NCBI GenBank assembly: GCA_038040395.1
Contig: JBBPIJ010000002.1
Coordinates: 124,001-188,000 of the forward strand
DNA length: 64,000 nucleotides
Reading direction: 5' to 3'
Origin: VAXT01 sp038040395
GTDB lineage: Bacteria; Actinomycetota; Thermoleophilia; Gaiellales; Gaiellaceae
Under the pieces are notes generated by a model, which did not search any database, was not told the DNA's origin, and saw nothing but the letters and a program-made list of their open reading frames with translations. The position numbers were made by a program, and so were the translations under genes. This document shows, piece by piece, positions 16,837-25,431 of the stretch (position 1 is the first letter of the stretch; each line of letters starts with the position of its first letter).

Positions 16837-17888
16837 CCTCCGCCGTAGATGGAGATCGGCAGGTCGAGCAGCACCTCGTCGCCCTGCGGCAGCTCGTCCT
16901 CGAGCCGCTCGAGCACGAAGCGGGCTCCTGGGGCGGCCGCGAACAGCCGCTGCTCGACTTCGGCAAGCGTCGCGAGCTGCACGAGCTCCTGCTTGAACGG
17001 CCGAGGGAACCGGCCGCGGCCGAGATACCAGCCGTAGAACTTCTTCAGGAACCCCGTCGCGCGATGCTCGCCGAGCTCGCGCGCGGTCTCACGGATGAAG
17101 AGGATCAGCTCGGCCGCGACCTCCTCGCGCGTCGGGTCGGCGTCGTCGCCCATGATCTCGCGAAGGGCCCAGGGATTCCCCTGCGCCCCGCGACCGACCA
17201 TGACCGCCGCCGCGCCCGTCGACGCGAGCACCGCTTGCGCCTTCGCACGCGACGTGATGTCGCCTGAAGCGATCACCGGGACGTTCACTAACTCGACGAG
17301 CTCGGCCGTGAGCGAGTGGTCGGCCTCGCCCGTGTACATCTGGCGCGCCGAGCGTGGGTGGAGTGTGAGCGTCGCCGCGCCCGCTTCGACCAGCCGGGGG
17401 CCCACGTCGAGACAGGTCCGGGAGCCGTTCAGGACGCCACGGCGCATCTTCACCGAGACCGGGATCGAGATCGCGTCCGCGACCGCCTCGACGATGCGGC
17501 ACGCGCGATCCGGCTCGTCGAGGCAAGTGGCGCCCGCGCCGGTCTTCGTCACCTTGCGCACCGGGCAGCCGAAGTTGATGTCGACGAGGTCGGCGCCTGC
17601 GTCCTCGACCATCCGGGCGGCCTCGGCCATGACATCCGGCTCTCCGCCGAAGATCTGAACTGCAAGCGGGTGCTCGTCCTCCGCGATGCGCAGGTAGCCG
17701 AGCGTCTTCTCGTTCTTATGCGAAAGCCCCGCACAGCTCACCATCTCCGAGCAGACGAGCCCGGCGCCGAAGCGCCGCCCCTGACGGCGGAACGCCTGCA
17801 CGCTCACCCCCGCCATGGGCGCGAGGACGAGCCTGGTCGGAATCTCGACAGGCCCGATCCACCAGGATTCGCGAAGATCTACCTGCAT
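16833..17888 (-). CDS. dusB: tRNA-dihydrouridine synthase
   Basis: The protein is 351 residues, starting at ATG 17888. FMN-dependent TIM barrel: RLVLAPMAGVS near the N-terminus, then VDINFGCPVRKVTKTGAGA with the catalytic Cys at 108, VSVKMRRG, LHPRSARQMYTGEAD and VMVGRGAQGNPW for FMN phosphate binding. It reduces uridines in the tRNA D-loop with NADPH. It resembles B. subtilis YacF/DusB, which also sits between folK and lysS. It is divergent from greA, whose promoter lies 31 bp before this start. Unlike its B. subtilis counterpart it is reversed relative to the block. Confidence 0.92.
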   Translation of the reverse strand: MQVDLRESWWIGPVEIPTRLVLAPMAGVSVQAFRRQGRRFGAGLVCSEMVSCAGLSHKNEKTLGYLRIAEDEHPLAVQIFGGEPDVMAEAARMVEDAGADLVDINFGCPVRKVTKTGAGATCLDEPDRACRIVEAVADAISIPVSVKMRRGVLNGSRTCLDVGPRLVEAGAATLTLHPRSARQMYTGEADHSLTAELVELVNVPVIASGDITSRAKAQAVLASTGAAAVMVGRGAQGNPWALREIMGDDADPTREEVAAELILFIRETARELGEHRATGFLKKFYGWYLGRGRFPRPFKQELVQLATLAEVEQRLFAAAPGARFVLERLEDELPQGDEVLLDLPISIYGGG

Positions 17889-17918
17889 AGAGGGCAAATC
17901 GTAGCCTCGCGATAGGGT

Positions 17919-17947
17919 TTGACGTTGTCCATGGTCATAGGTACTAT
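17919..17947 (+). promoter_or_regulatory. Near-consensus housekeeping sigma promoter of greA
   Basis: TTGACG (17919-17924), a 17-bp spacer, then TACTAT (17942-17947). Transcription would start near 17954, immediately before a terminator-like hairpin and about 50 bp before the greA start codon. Confidence 0.75.
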
Positions 17948-17954
17948 GCCTGCC

Positions 17955-17987
17955 CGCGACGGCGCCTTTGCGCCGCGCGTTTTTATT
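17955..17987 (+). terminator. Intrinsic-terminator-like hairpin in the greA leader
   Basis: A stem of ten pairs with one bulged A (17955-17965 with 17970-17979), a CTTT loop and then TTTTTATT (17980-17987). It lies between the promoter and the AGGAGG (17991-17996) of greA. Stem plus T-run is the textbook intrinsic-terminator form, so part of the transcripts may stop before greA. Confidence 0.65.
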
Positions 17988-18003
17988 GTGAGGAGGCAGT
18001 GAC

Positions 18004-18480
18004 GTGAAGGAAGTGATCCTCACTCCTGGGGGCTACAAGAAGCTCAAGGAGGAGATCGAGCACTTGTCGAACGAGAAGCGCCGCGAGGTCGCGGAGCGCA
18101 TCCGCGTAGCGCGCCAGTTCGGCGATATCACCGAGAACTCCGAGTACGACGACGCCAAGAACGACCAGGCGCTGCTCGAGCACCGCATCGCGATCCTCGA
18201 GGAGCGGATGGCGAATGCGCGCGTGATCACGAAGAAGGACGTCGCGAAGGACGTCGTCTCCGTCGGCTCGCACGTGAAGCTCCGGGACGTCTCCGCGAAG
18301 GAGACCGTCGAGTACCACATCGTCGGCTCCGCCGAGGCGAACCCGTCGGAGAACAAGCTCTCGAACGAGTCGCCGGTCGGCAAGGCGATCATCGGCAAGA
18401 AGAAGGGCGAGACCGTCGAGGTGACCACGCCTCGCGGCAAGGCCCTGAAGTACAAGATCCTGGACATCAAGGCCGCGTAG
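18004..18480 (+). CDS. greA: Transcription elongation factor GreA
   Basis: A 158-residue protein. The N-terminal coiled coil (LTPGGYKKLKEEIEHL; ARQFGDITENSEYDDAKNDQ) carries the acidic tip residues (Asp and Glu of DITENSEYDDAK) that reach the polymerase active site. The C-terminal FKBP-like domain has GSHVKLRD and SPVGKAIIGKKKGETVEV. It rescues backtracked RNA polymerase by stimulating transcript cleavage. The GTG start is fixed by AGGAGG 7 bases upstream. The leader contains an intrinsic-terminator-like hairpin, suggesting attenuation; GreA itself influences paused complexes, so autogenous control is plausible. Confidence 0.95.
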   Translation: MKEVILTPGGYKKLKEEIEHLSNEKRREVAERIRVARQFGDITENSEYDDAKNDQALLEHRIAILEERMANARVITKKDVAKDVVSVGSHVKLRDVSAKETVEYHIVGSAEANPSENKLSNESPVGKAIIGKKKGETVEVTTPRGKALKYKILDIKAA

Positions 18481-18529
18481 CCGAAGAAAGTCCGGCCGCG
18501 CTGCGCGCGACCATGACGGCTTTCTTCGG
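18481..18529 (+). terminator. Hairpin directly after the greA stop
   Basis: CCGAAGAAAG (18481-18490) pairs perfectly with CTTTCTTCGG (18520-18529). It begins on the base after the stop codon. No T-run follows, so termination may be weak or Rho-assisted; the position argues for a 3'-end role. Confidence 0.5.
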
Positions 18530-18602
18530 TGAGCTTGAACGCCGACGTTCGCACGCTGGTGGTCGAGATATGAAAGCTTCGTGACCGCGTAGGTCTCAGC
18601 CG

Positions 18603-18920
18603 ATGCTTCTGTTCGCCCTCCCTGTCGCCGTCAGCGCCGTTGTCGGTTTCTTCCTCGTTTCCACGCCGCGCAGGTACGGGATCCTCGTCGGGCTCGGAGT
18701 GGCGGCCGCGGTTGTGCTCTTGGTCGTGAGCTACCTCGTGGCGCCGACGAGTCCCGGGGGTTGCTCCGATTGCGGGGAGTACTTCGGGCGGTGGTGGGAG
18801 CCCGCGCTGACCGTGTTCTTTCTCGTCTTGCTCCTTGTCGCCTGGGCTGTAGGTCTCGCCGTCGGCGCCGGACTGCGTGAGTACAGCGCCTCGCGCCGGA
18901 AGCCAATCGCGCACGAATAG
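18603..18920 (+). CDS. Small integral membrane protein, unknown function
   Basis: A 105-residue protein with three hydrophobic segments: about 1-19, about 26-47 and about 69-93. The loop between the second and third holds GGCSDCGEYFGRWW, a CxxC that would face outside if the N-terminus is inside. The C-terminus is short and basic (SASRRKP). I do not recognise a family. It ends 11 bp before lysS and has a separate gap from greA, so it could share a transcript with lysS. Confidence 0.6.
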   Translation: MLLFALPVAVSAVVGFFLVSTPRRYGILVGLGVAAAVVLLVVSYLVAPTSPGGCSDCGEYFGRWWEPALTVFFLVLLLVAWAVGLAVGAGLREYSASRRKPIAHE

Positions 18921-18931
18921 ACTCGCGCCCT

Positions 18932-20293
18932 ATGGCTCTGCCGAAGCGTTATCCCGACCGGGACGAGATCGCAGCGGTCCGAATCGAGGCTGAGAAGGTC
19001 GAGCCCGGGGAGGAGGCCGGCGAGCCCCGGCGTGTGGCCGGGCGGGTCATGGCTCGGCGGGACATGGGAAAGCTCGTCTTCCTCGACCTCGTCGACCGCT
19101 CAGGGAAGATCCAGCTGCTCGTCTCGGAGGATCGGGCCGGGCCCGTCGACCTCGACCTCGGCGACATCGTCGGCGCGACGGGTATCCCCTCGAAGACGAA
19201 GCGCGGCGAGCCCTCGCTCGCCGTCACCGAGCTCGAGCTGCTCGCCAAGATCAAGCGGCCGCTACCGGACACCTTCCACGGGCTGACCGACACCGAGACG
19301 CGCTACCGCCAGCGCTACCTCGATCTCCTGATGAACGATGAGTCGCGCGCGGACGTCGACCTCCGGGCCCGCATGGTCGCCGCGATCCGCAGGTACCTCG
19401 ACGAGCACGGGTTCCTCGAGGTCGAGACGCCGATCCTCCAGCCCCGTTACGGCGGCGCGCTCGCCGATCCGTTCGTGACGCACTCGAACGAGCTCGACAC
19501 TGACCTCTACCTCCGCATCGCGACCGAGCTCTACCTCAAGCGCCTGATCGTCGGCGGCCTCGAGCGCGTCTACGAGGTGGGGCGCGACTTCCGCAACGAA
19601 AGCGTCTCCTACAAGCACGCGCCGGAGTTCACGATGGTCGAGTGGTACGAGGCGTACGCGGACTACGAAGACACCATGGCCCGCATGGAGGAGCTGATCG
19701 AGACCGTCGCCAGCGAGACGACCGGGACGACGAAGGCCACGTTCCGCGGACACGACGTCGACCTGAAGGCGCCCTGGAGGCGCCTCAAGCTAACCGACGC
19801 GCTCGAGGAGAAGGGGCTCTGGACGCGGGATGCCGACGACCTGCGCAAGCGGCTCGAGGAGCGAGGAGTCGACACGAGCGCGAACGACACCTGGAGCCGC
19901 CTCGTCGACCACGCGCTCAGCCATTTCGTCGAGCCCGAGCTGATCGAGCCGACGATCCTCCACGACTACCCGGTGGAGCTCTCTCCCTTCGCGCGGCCGA
20001 CCGACGACGACCCGTCGATCGTCGAGCGCTTCGAGTTCTTCGTCGGCGGCATGGAGCTCGGAAACGCGTTCACGGAGATCAACGATCCCGACGAGCAGGC
20101 GCAGCGCTTCGCGGAACAGGAGGCCGACGCGGGCGGGCAGCAGGGCGACCCCGACTACGTCGAGGCGCTCGCCTACGGGATGCCGCCGACCGGCGGGCTC
20201 GGACTTGGCATCGACCGGCTCGCGATGGTGCTGGGCGGCCGCGACAACATCCGCGACGTGCTGCTTTTCCCGCAGGTGCGGGAGCGCTCCTGA
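18932..20293 (+). CDS. lysS: Lysyl-tRNA synthetase, class II
   Basis: The protein is 453 residues, about 50 shorter than the E. coli enzyme, mostly at the N-terminus. The OB-fold anticodon domain holds VAGRVMARRDMGKLVFLDL. Class II motif 1 lies around LDEHGFLEVETPILQP, motif 2 is VYEVGRDFRNES and motif 3 is GLGLGIDRLAMVLGG near the C-terminus. TRYRQRYLDLL is typical of bacterial LysRS. It charges tRNA-Lys. Its position after dusB and greA matches the conserved block; after it the order breaks and the glycan island begins. Confidence 0.96.
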   Translation: MALPKRYPDRDEIAAVRIEAEKVEPGEEAGEPRRVAGRVMARRDMGKLVFLDLVDRSGKIQLLVSEDRAGPVDLDLGDIVGATGIPSKTKRGEPSLAVTELELLAKIKRPLPDTFHGLTDTETRYRQRYLDLLMNDESRADVDLRARMVAAIRRYLDEHGFLEVETPILQPRYGGALADPFVTHSNELDTDLYLRIATELYLKRLIVGGLERVYEVGRDFRNESVSYKHAPEFTMVEWYEAYADYEDTMARMEELIETVASETTGTTKATFRGHDVDLKAPWRRLKLTDALEEKGLWTRDADDLRKRLEERGVDTSANDTWSRLVDHALSHFVEPELIEPTILHDYPVELSPFARPTDDDPSIVERFEFFVGGMELGNAFTEINDPDEQAQRFAEQEADAGGQQGDPDYVEALAYGMPPTGGLGLGIDRLAMVLGGRDNIRDVLLFPQVRERS

Positions 20294-20346
20294 CCGAGAG
20301 CCCGCCGCCGGGTCTCGCGGAGGCGCTCGCCGCCCGCGGAGCCCAC

Positions 20347-21108
20347 GTGCAGCGGGCCTGGCGCGAGCATTTCCGCGGGTACCTGTTCGCGGACTCCGCC
20401 GAGGGCCGCCTTTTCGGCCGCTGGAGCGACGATCCCGCCGACCAGCTGACGCTCGCCCACGAGGCTGTCGTGCGCGAGATCGTGGGCACGGATGGGCCGC
20501 TGCGGGCTCCCGCCGTCCTCGAGCGCTCCCTCTCATGGCTCCTCGAAGAAGCCGTCGAGGCCGAGCCGTGTGAAGGGGCGGATTGCGTAGACGCGGTGGC
20601 CGCCGCCGGCGAGCAGATCGCGCAGCTCGACCTGCCTCCCGCTCCCGGTCGCTCCAGGCCCGGCGGCGTCTCGATGCGAACTCGCATGCGGATCGCACGC
20701 TCGGCGCTTCCGCTCCGCGATCTTCGGGGCTCTCGGCGGACCCTGGCCAATCCAGGCCTGCCCGAGGTCACGAGCCATGGCGATTTCCATCGCGGAAACG
20801 TGCTCGTTCGAGACGGCGCGGCCTGGGTCGTGGACTGGGAGCTCTCCGGGAAGCGTCCTGCGGGCTATGACCTCATGCAGTTCTGGGCCACCCTCGAAGG
20901 AGCGGAAGACCGTGAGTACCTGTTCGAGCTGGCTGTGAGCTCGATCGGAGCTGATCGCCGCCGCGAGCTCCTTCGCCTCCGGCACGCGCTCGTCGTGCGG
21001 ACGATCGCCGGGAAGCTCGCGGCGCCGATGGCCTTCGATCGCGACGCGGCCGGGGCGCGCGATCTCCTCGCGTTGCTGCCCGCTCTGCGCACGGAAGCAG
21101 GGTTGTAG
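20347..21108 (+). CDS. Aminoglycoside phosphotransferase/choline kinase-like protein
   Basis: The protein is 253 residues from GTG 20347. The kinase-like core shows the Brenner motif HGDFHRGNVLV and the metal-binding VVDWELSG, followed by GYDLMQFWATL. Families with this fold phosphorylate small hydroxylated molecules (antibiotics, choline, sugars); the substrate is unknown. The ATP-binding N-lobe is poorly conserved and short. The start is uncertain: GTG 20347 has GGAG 5 bases upstream, but coding-like sequence extends back to CTG 20290, which would overlap the lysS stop as CTGA. It is the first gene of the glycan island and could modify a sugar precursor. Confidence 0.65.
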   Translation: MQRAWREHFRGYLFADSAEGRLFGRWSDDPADQLTLAHEAVVREIVGTDGPLRAPAVLERSLSWLLEEAVEAEPCEGADCVDAVAAAGEQIAQLDLPPAPGRSRPGGVSMRTRMRIARSALPLRDLRGSRRTLANPGLPEVTSHGDFHRGNVLVRDGAAWVVDWELSGKRPAGYDLMQFWATLEGAEDREYLFELAVSSIGADRRRELLRLRHALVVRTIAGKLAAPMAFDRDAAGARDLLALLPALRTEAGL

Positions 21109-21110
21109 GC

Positions 21111-22223
21111 GTGCCGCGCGCCGAGCTGATCGTCGACCTCGCCGGGGTGGAGCCGATCCGCGCCGGATGGGACGCGCTGGCGGAGAAGCTGGGCCGTCCG
21201 TTCTCCAGCCCGGCGTGGACACTCGCCTGGTGGCGACACGCCGCGCCACCAGGCGCCGAACTGCGCGTGATCGCGGTCGTTGACGGCGACACCGTCTCAG
21301 GCATCGCGCCCTTCTTCGCCGAAGGAAGGCGCTATCGCCTGCTCGCCTCGGACGCATCGCTTGGCGTCGAGCCGCTGGTCGTTCCGGACGGAGAGCGCGA
21401 GACGATCCAGCTGGCTGCTGCCGCGCTGGCTGACGCGCAACCACGCCCGGACCTCGTCGAGCTCAGCGGGATCGGCTCCGGCTCGCCATGGCCCCGGCTT
21501 CTTCGGGAGACCTGGCCCGGCCGCCGCCGGCCCGCGCTGCGCCGCGAGCTCTCGCTGCCGCTACCGGTGCTCGAGCCGGGCGGGCGCACGTACGAAGAAT
21601 GGTTCGCTTCGAAGAGCTCGTCCTTTCGCCACCAGTCGCGGCGCCTGCGCAGGCGGCTCGTCGACGAGGGCGGACAGTTCCGGCTCGCCGCCGGTGACGA
21701 CGAGCTCGCGCATGGCCTCCAGGCATTCGCCGCCCTTCACCATGCCCGCTGGCGGTCACGAGGGGGCTCGGGCGTTCTCACGCCGGGCGTCGAGGCGATG
21801 CTGCCCGACGCCGCGCGCGAGCTGGCGGACAAGGGCCGGCTCCGCCTCTGGCTGACCGAGGTCGACGGACAGGTGATCGGAGCCGACGTGTGGCTGGCCG
21901 CAGGCGGTGAGGTCTCGCAGTGGCTGGGCGGCTTCGACGATGCCTGGGCGCATGCGAACGTCTCATTGCTCTCGATGCTGGCCGCGATCGAGGACTGCTT
22001 CGAGCGCGGCGACCGAAGGATCGACCTCGGCGGTGGCCGCGCGGAGCTGAAATCGAGGGTCGCGGAAAGCGAGGACGCGCTCGAGCACTACCTGCTGCTG
22101 CCGGCCGGCGCGCGGCGTCCGCTCGTCAGTGCCTCGTTGCTTCCGGGACGGCTCCGCCGCACGGTCGCAGACCGGCTCTCGCCGCAGGTCAAGACGCGGC
22201 TCAAACGCCTCTTGCGTCGCTAG
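21111..22223 (+). CDS. GNAT-like acyltransferase of the BioF2/CelD (FemAB-like) family
   Basis: A 370-residue protein with two GNAT folds in tandem, as in FemAB and CelD/BcsL-type proteins. The N-terminal half has RPFSSPAWTLAWWRH (about 29-43) and the C-terminal half has KSSSFRHQSRRLRRRL, ADVWLAAGGEVSQWLGGFD and IDLGGGRAELKSR. These proteins add acyl or aminoacyl groups to cell-surface polymers; in glycan clusters they probably acylate exopolysaccharide. It starts with GTG 2 bp after the kinase-like gene and converges with a flippase gene (4-bp overlap). Confidence 0.75.
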   Translation: MPRAELIVDLAGVEPIRAGWDALAEKLGRPFSSPAWTLAWWRHAAPPGAELRVIAVVDGDTVSGIAPFFAEGRRYRLLASDASLGVEPLVVPDGERETIQLAAAALADAQPRPDLVELSGIGSGSPWPRLLRETWPGRRRPALRRELSLPLPVLEPGGRTYEEWFASKSSSFRHQSRRLRRRLVDEGGQFRLAAGDDELAHGLQAFAALHHARWRSRGGSGVLTPGVEAMLPDAARELADKGRLRLWLTEVDGQVIGADVWLAAGGEVSQWLGGFDDAWAHANVSLLSMLAAIEDCFERGDRRIDLGGGRAELKSRVAESEDALEHYLLLPAGARRPLVSASLLPGRLRRTVADRLSPQVKTRLKRLLRR

Positions 22224-23653
22224 GCGCGCCGGGGGAGCAGGTCGAGCACAGCCCGCGCGTCATCCGGAAAGAGCAGCCGCTCGAAGAGAGCAAGCGCGAC
22301 GACGTAGACGGCTGTTCCGGCGGCGACCGCGACGGCGAGCTCGTCTCGCAAGAGGGCCATCGTTACGGCGGAAAGGAGCGTCGCCACGATCGGGCCGCCC
22401 ACGATGCGGCCCCACCCGATCCGGCCGATCGTCCGCTGAGCGAAGGCGACGAACGCGACGGCGACGAGAAGCTGTGAGATCGACGTGCCCAGCGCCGCGC
22501 CGTCCAGCGACAGCCACGGGATGAGCACGAGGTTGGCGAGGATGTTCTCGAGCGCGACGAGCCCGTAGACCCAGGTCATCACGCGCTGCCGGTCCTGCGA
22601 GACGAGCAGGTAGCCCGTGACGTAGCAGACGGGGTACAGGGCGATCGCCGGCGCCAGCAGGCGTAAGGCCGTCTCGGCATCGTCGTACGAGGAGCCGTAC
22701 AGGACCTCGACCACCGGGCCGGCCAGCACGAGCGCTCCCGCGGCCAGTGGCAGCGTCAGTGCGACCGCGAGCTTGAGGCTCCGTTGGAAGACCGCGCCGA
22801 CCGGCGGGTCGCTCGTCATCGTCAGCCTCGAGAAGACCGGATACACGGCGGCGCCCACGCTCCAGGCGACGAAGAGGGTTGCCTCGAGCAGCCGGAACGC
22901 GGCGCCGTAGTCGCCGACGACGTCCTTCGGCTCGAAGGCGGCGAGCATCGCCGTGTCGATCCGGAAGAGGACGACGGCGAAGACCCCCGCGAGCCCGATC
23001 GCGAGCGACGCCTTCATCAGCACGAGCCAGCGCCCGGGCTCAATCTCGAGCCGCGGACGGGCGATCTTGCGGACGAGGAACCAAAGAGCGAGGCCGAAGC
23101 CGAGAGCGGCGCCTCCGAGGTAGATCGCGGACACGGCGACTACCCCAGCGCCCACCAGGAGCGCAGCGATGCCGACCGCGGCGGTCACGAAGCGCTGCGA
23201 GATGAGCGCGACCGGGAGGTACTCGAGGCGCTCGAATGCCTGGTACGCGGCAAAGCACGTCGCCATCAGGAGCTCGAACAGGACTGCGGGCCCGAGGAGC
23301 AGGAGCACCTGGAACGTCTCACGGTCGATCCCCGCGGCGGCGGCGACGCCGATCGCGACGGCCAGCGAGCTCGTCGCGAGCACGACCTTGACGGCGAGCG
23401 TGTTCGCGAAGTACCCGCTGAAGCGGCTGCGATCGCGGGCGACCGCGCGCGTGAGGACGACGTCCTGTCCGAAGTTGGCGAGCGTCGTGACCAGGATCAC
23501 GAACGAGAGCGCGAAGGTGAAAACGCCGAACCGGGAGTCGCCGAGCTCGCGGGCCATGAGCACGAAGAAGGCGAGCGAGAAGATCTTCGAGCCGACGTCC
23601 GCGAGGAGGCGGTAGCCGGTGTTGGCGAAGATGCTCCGCGAGCCGTCGCTCAC
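22220..23653 (-). CDS. Wzx-type oligosaccharide flippase, copy 1
   Basis: A 477-residue polytopic protein with 12-14 predicted membrane segments in the pattern of polysaccharide-transport (PST/MOP) exporters. LADVGSKIFSLAFFVLMAREL at the N-terminus and FGQDVVLTRAVARDR before helix 3 are typical. It would flip lipid-linked sugar repeat units across the membrane. It shares many blocks with a second flippase at 35041-36519 (YFANTLAVK; VAVSAIYLGG; DYGAAFRL against DYGGAFRL), so the island carries two paralogues. It is cotranscribed after the GT2 gene, with a 4-bp overlap. Confidence 0.88.
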   Translation of the reverse strand: MSDGSRSIFANTGYRLLADVGSKIFSLAFFVLMARELGDSRFGVFTFALSFVILVTTLANFGQDVVLTRAVARDRSRFSGYFANTLAVKVVLATSSLAVAIGVAAAAGIDRETFQVLLLLGPAVLFELLMATCFAAYQAFERLEYLPVALISQRFVTAAVGIAALLVGAGVVAVSAIYLGGAALGFGLALWFLVRKIARPRLEIEPGRWLVLMKASLAIGLAGVFAVVLFRIDTAMLAAFEPKDVVGDYGAAFRLLEATLFVAWSVGAAVYPVFSRLTMTSDPPVGAVFQRSLKLAVALTLPLAAGALVLAGPVVEVLYGSSYDDAETALRLLAPAIALYPVCYVTGYLLVSQDRQRVMTWVYGLVALENILANLVLIPWLSLDGAALGTSISQLLVAVAFVAFAQRTIGRIGWGRIVGGPIVATLLSAVTMALLRDELAVAVAAGTAVYVVALALFERLLFPDDARAVLDLLPRRA

Positions 23654-24630
23654 GAGGAGCGCCGCATCTTCCGCGTCAGCTGTCCGAGCAGGAGGCGCAG
23701 GTGCATGCGTCCCCGGTTCCGCTCGGCCCGTCGGAGCACGGCCCTCGGGAGGGGATGCCTGTCGTGCCGGACGAGATCACGCTGTCGCCATGCGTCCCGC
23801 ACCGCCCGCCCCCAGGCGCGGGTCTCGCGGCGGTACGTCGACTCGACGAGGTCGAACGCGAGATAGCCGATCGTGCGGCGGACCGCGACGTTCGTGGGAA
23901 ACCGGAGCCAGATGTACCAGAGGTGGTTGCGCACCCGGTAGTAAAGGTTCGTCTCCGAAGACTGGCGCTCGGAGTCGGCCTTCATGTGGTCGAACGCGGC
24001 CTGCGGGAAGTAGCGCACCTCCCAGCCGTCCGCCTGCAGGCGGGCGCCGAGATCGACCTCGGACGAGGCGAGGAAGTAGGGCTCGAAGAACCCGCCCGCG
24101 TCGAGGTAGGCCTGCCGCCGAATCATGCAGGCGCCTTCCGGAAAGGAGAAGGCGGGCCAACCCTCGGGTGGGGCCTCTCCCTTGCGGCCCGCGCGCAGCC
24201 ACCAGTCGAAGGTGCCGAGCTCGGTCTCCCGGATGACGTCTCCGTTCGGGTCGACGTCGCGGACGAAGCCGCCGGCGACGCCGAGGCGTGGATTCGCCGC
24301 GAAGGCCTCGGCGAGCGCTTCGACCGACCCCGGCAGCGGAAAGCAGTCGTCGTCGAGCATCAGGAGAAGATCGCCTGCCGACTCGCGGGCACCGAGGTTG
24401 CGACCGCCTAGGCCGAGGTTCTCGCCCGGCTCCAGGAGCTGCACCGGGCCGCCGTACCCGCGCACCTGCTCGGCGGTCCCATCGCTCGATCCATTGTCCA
24501 CGACAAGGATCTCGCCGACCGGCTCTTCGAGCAATCGGTCAAGGACGCGGCTCAGCGCTTCCTTCCGGTTGCGGGTGATGATGACTGCCGAAACGATGGG
24601 TGCGGCGTCCTCTCCGGGCGCTCTGGGCAT
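23650..24630 (-). CDS. Glycosyltransferase family 2, rhamnosyltransferase-like
   Basis: A 326-residue GT-A fold: SAVIITRNRKEALSRVL and VVDNGSSDGT at the N-terminus, the metal-binding motif in LLMLDDDCFPLPGS (DDD), and the late acceptor region ASSEVDLGARLQADGW (ED-type). It transfers an activated sugar to a lipid-linked glycan at the inner face of the membrane. The ATG at 24630 was chosen because upstream sequence lacks GT2 similarity. Divergent from the deacetylase at 24664, with 33 bp for both promoters. Confidence 0.88.
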   Translation of the reverse strand: MPRAPGEDAAPIVSAVIITRNRKEALSRVLDRLLEEPVGEILVVDNGSSDGTAEQVRGYGGPVQLLEPGENLGLGGRNLGARESAGDLLLMLDDDCFPLPGSVEALAEAFAANPRLGVAGGFVRDVDPNGDVIRETELGTFDWWLRAGRKGEAPPEGWPAFSFPEGACMIRRQAYLDAGGFFEPYFLASSEVDLGARLQADGWEVRYFPQAAFDHMKADSERQSSETNLYYRVRNHLWYIWLRFPTNVAVRRTIGYLAFDLVESTYRRETRAWGRAVRDAWRQRDLVRHDRHPLPRAVLRRAERNRGRMHLRLLLGQLTRKMRRSS

Positions 24631-24663
24631 GGCGCGCTGAGTGTATGCGCGTACGATTTTCGT

Positions 24664-25431
24664 ATGGCCGCCGGCTCGCTTCCGCCGCTCGCACTCGCGT
24701 ATCACGGGGTAGCAGACGTGCCGCTGCGGCAGGACCCCCACGGCCTGTTCGTGCGCCCGCAGGACTTACGGCGCCAGATCGCGAAGCTGCGGTCATGGGG
24801 TTACCGGCTCGTCTCCTTCGGGGAACTCGCCCGGCTCGCGTCCGCGTCGGAGGCGGCCGGCAACGCGGCGCTCACCTTCGACGACGGCCTCGTGGACAAC
24901 GCCGAGACGCTCGCACCGCTGCTCGCGGAGGAGGGAGCGCCCGCGACCGTCTTCGTGGTCTCCGGGTGGCTTGGCCGTCCGCACGGCACAGTGCCGTGGA
25001 CGAGGATCATGACCGAGATCGAGCTCGGCGAGCTGCGCGCCACAGGGGTCGAGATCGGCGCCCACTCCGTCTCTCATCCGGATCTCAGCACGCTCTCGTA
25101 CGACGCCGCCCTGGAGGAGCTCGCAGGGAGCAAGAAACAGCTCGAAGACGTGCTCGGCGAGTCCGTCGAGGTGGCGGCGTATCCCTACGGCAAGGCGAAC
25201 GCCGAGACCGTGCGGGCCTGCCGCGAGGCAGGGTTCCTGGCTGCCTGCTCCGCCACCGGGCGCGGCTCCTGGGCCGATCCGCACAACTTGCCCCGCCAGG
25301 ACGTGGAGAACCGCGGCACCATGATCGGCCTGCGGCTCAAGCGCGACGACAGGTACGAGCAGCTGATGCGTTTCGCGCCCGCTCGCGCGGCGAGACGGCT
25401 CAGCCGGCGCCTGACGGGTGCGCTCCGTTGA
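24664..25431 (+). CDS. Polysaccharide deacetylase (NodB domain), paralogue 1
   Basis: A 255-residue protein with the NodB homology domain: LAYHGVAD at the N-terminus, metal-site Asp pair in LTFDDGLVDN, metal-binding histidines in GAHSVSHPDLSTL, and VAAYPYGKAN. These enzymes remove N- or O-acetyl groups from sugars using a bound metal. It has no signal peptide, so it probably acts on a lipid-linked intermediate or precursor in the cytosol. It is followed by a second NodB gene with a TTGA overlap. Confidence 0.85.
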   Translation: MAAGSLPPLALAYHGVADVPLRQDPHGLFVRPQDLRRQIAKLRSWGYRLVSFGELARLASASEAAGNAALTFDDGLVDNAETLAPLLAEEGAPATVFVVSGWLGRPHGTVPWTRIMTEIELGELRATGVEIGAHSVSHPDLSTLSYDAALEELAGSKKQLEDVLGESVEVAAYPYGKANAETVRACREAGFLAACSATGRGSWADPHNLPRQDVENRGTMIGLRLKRDDRYEQLMRFAPARAARRLSRRLTGALR

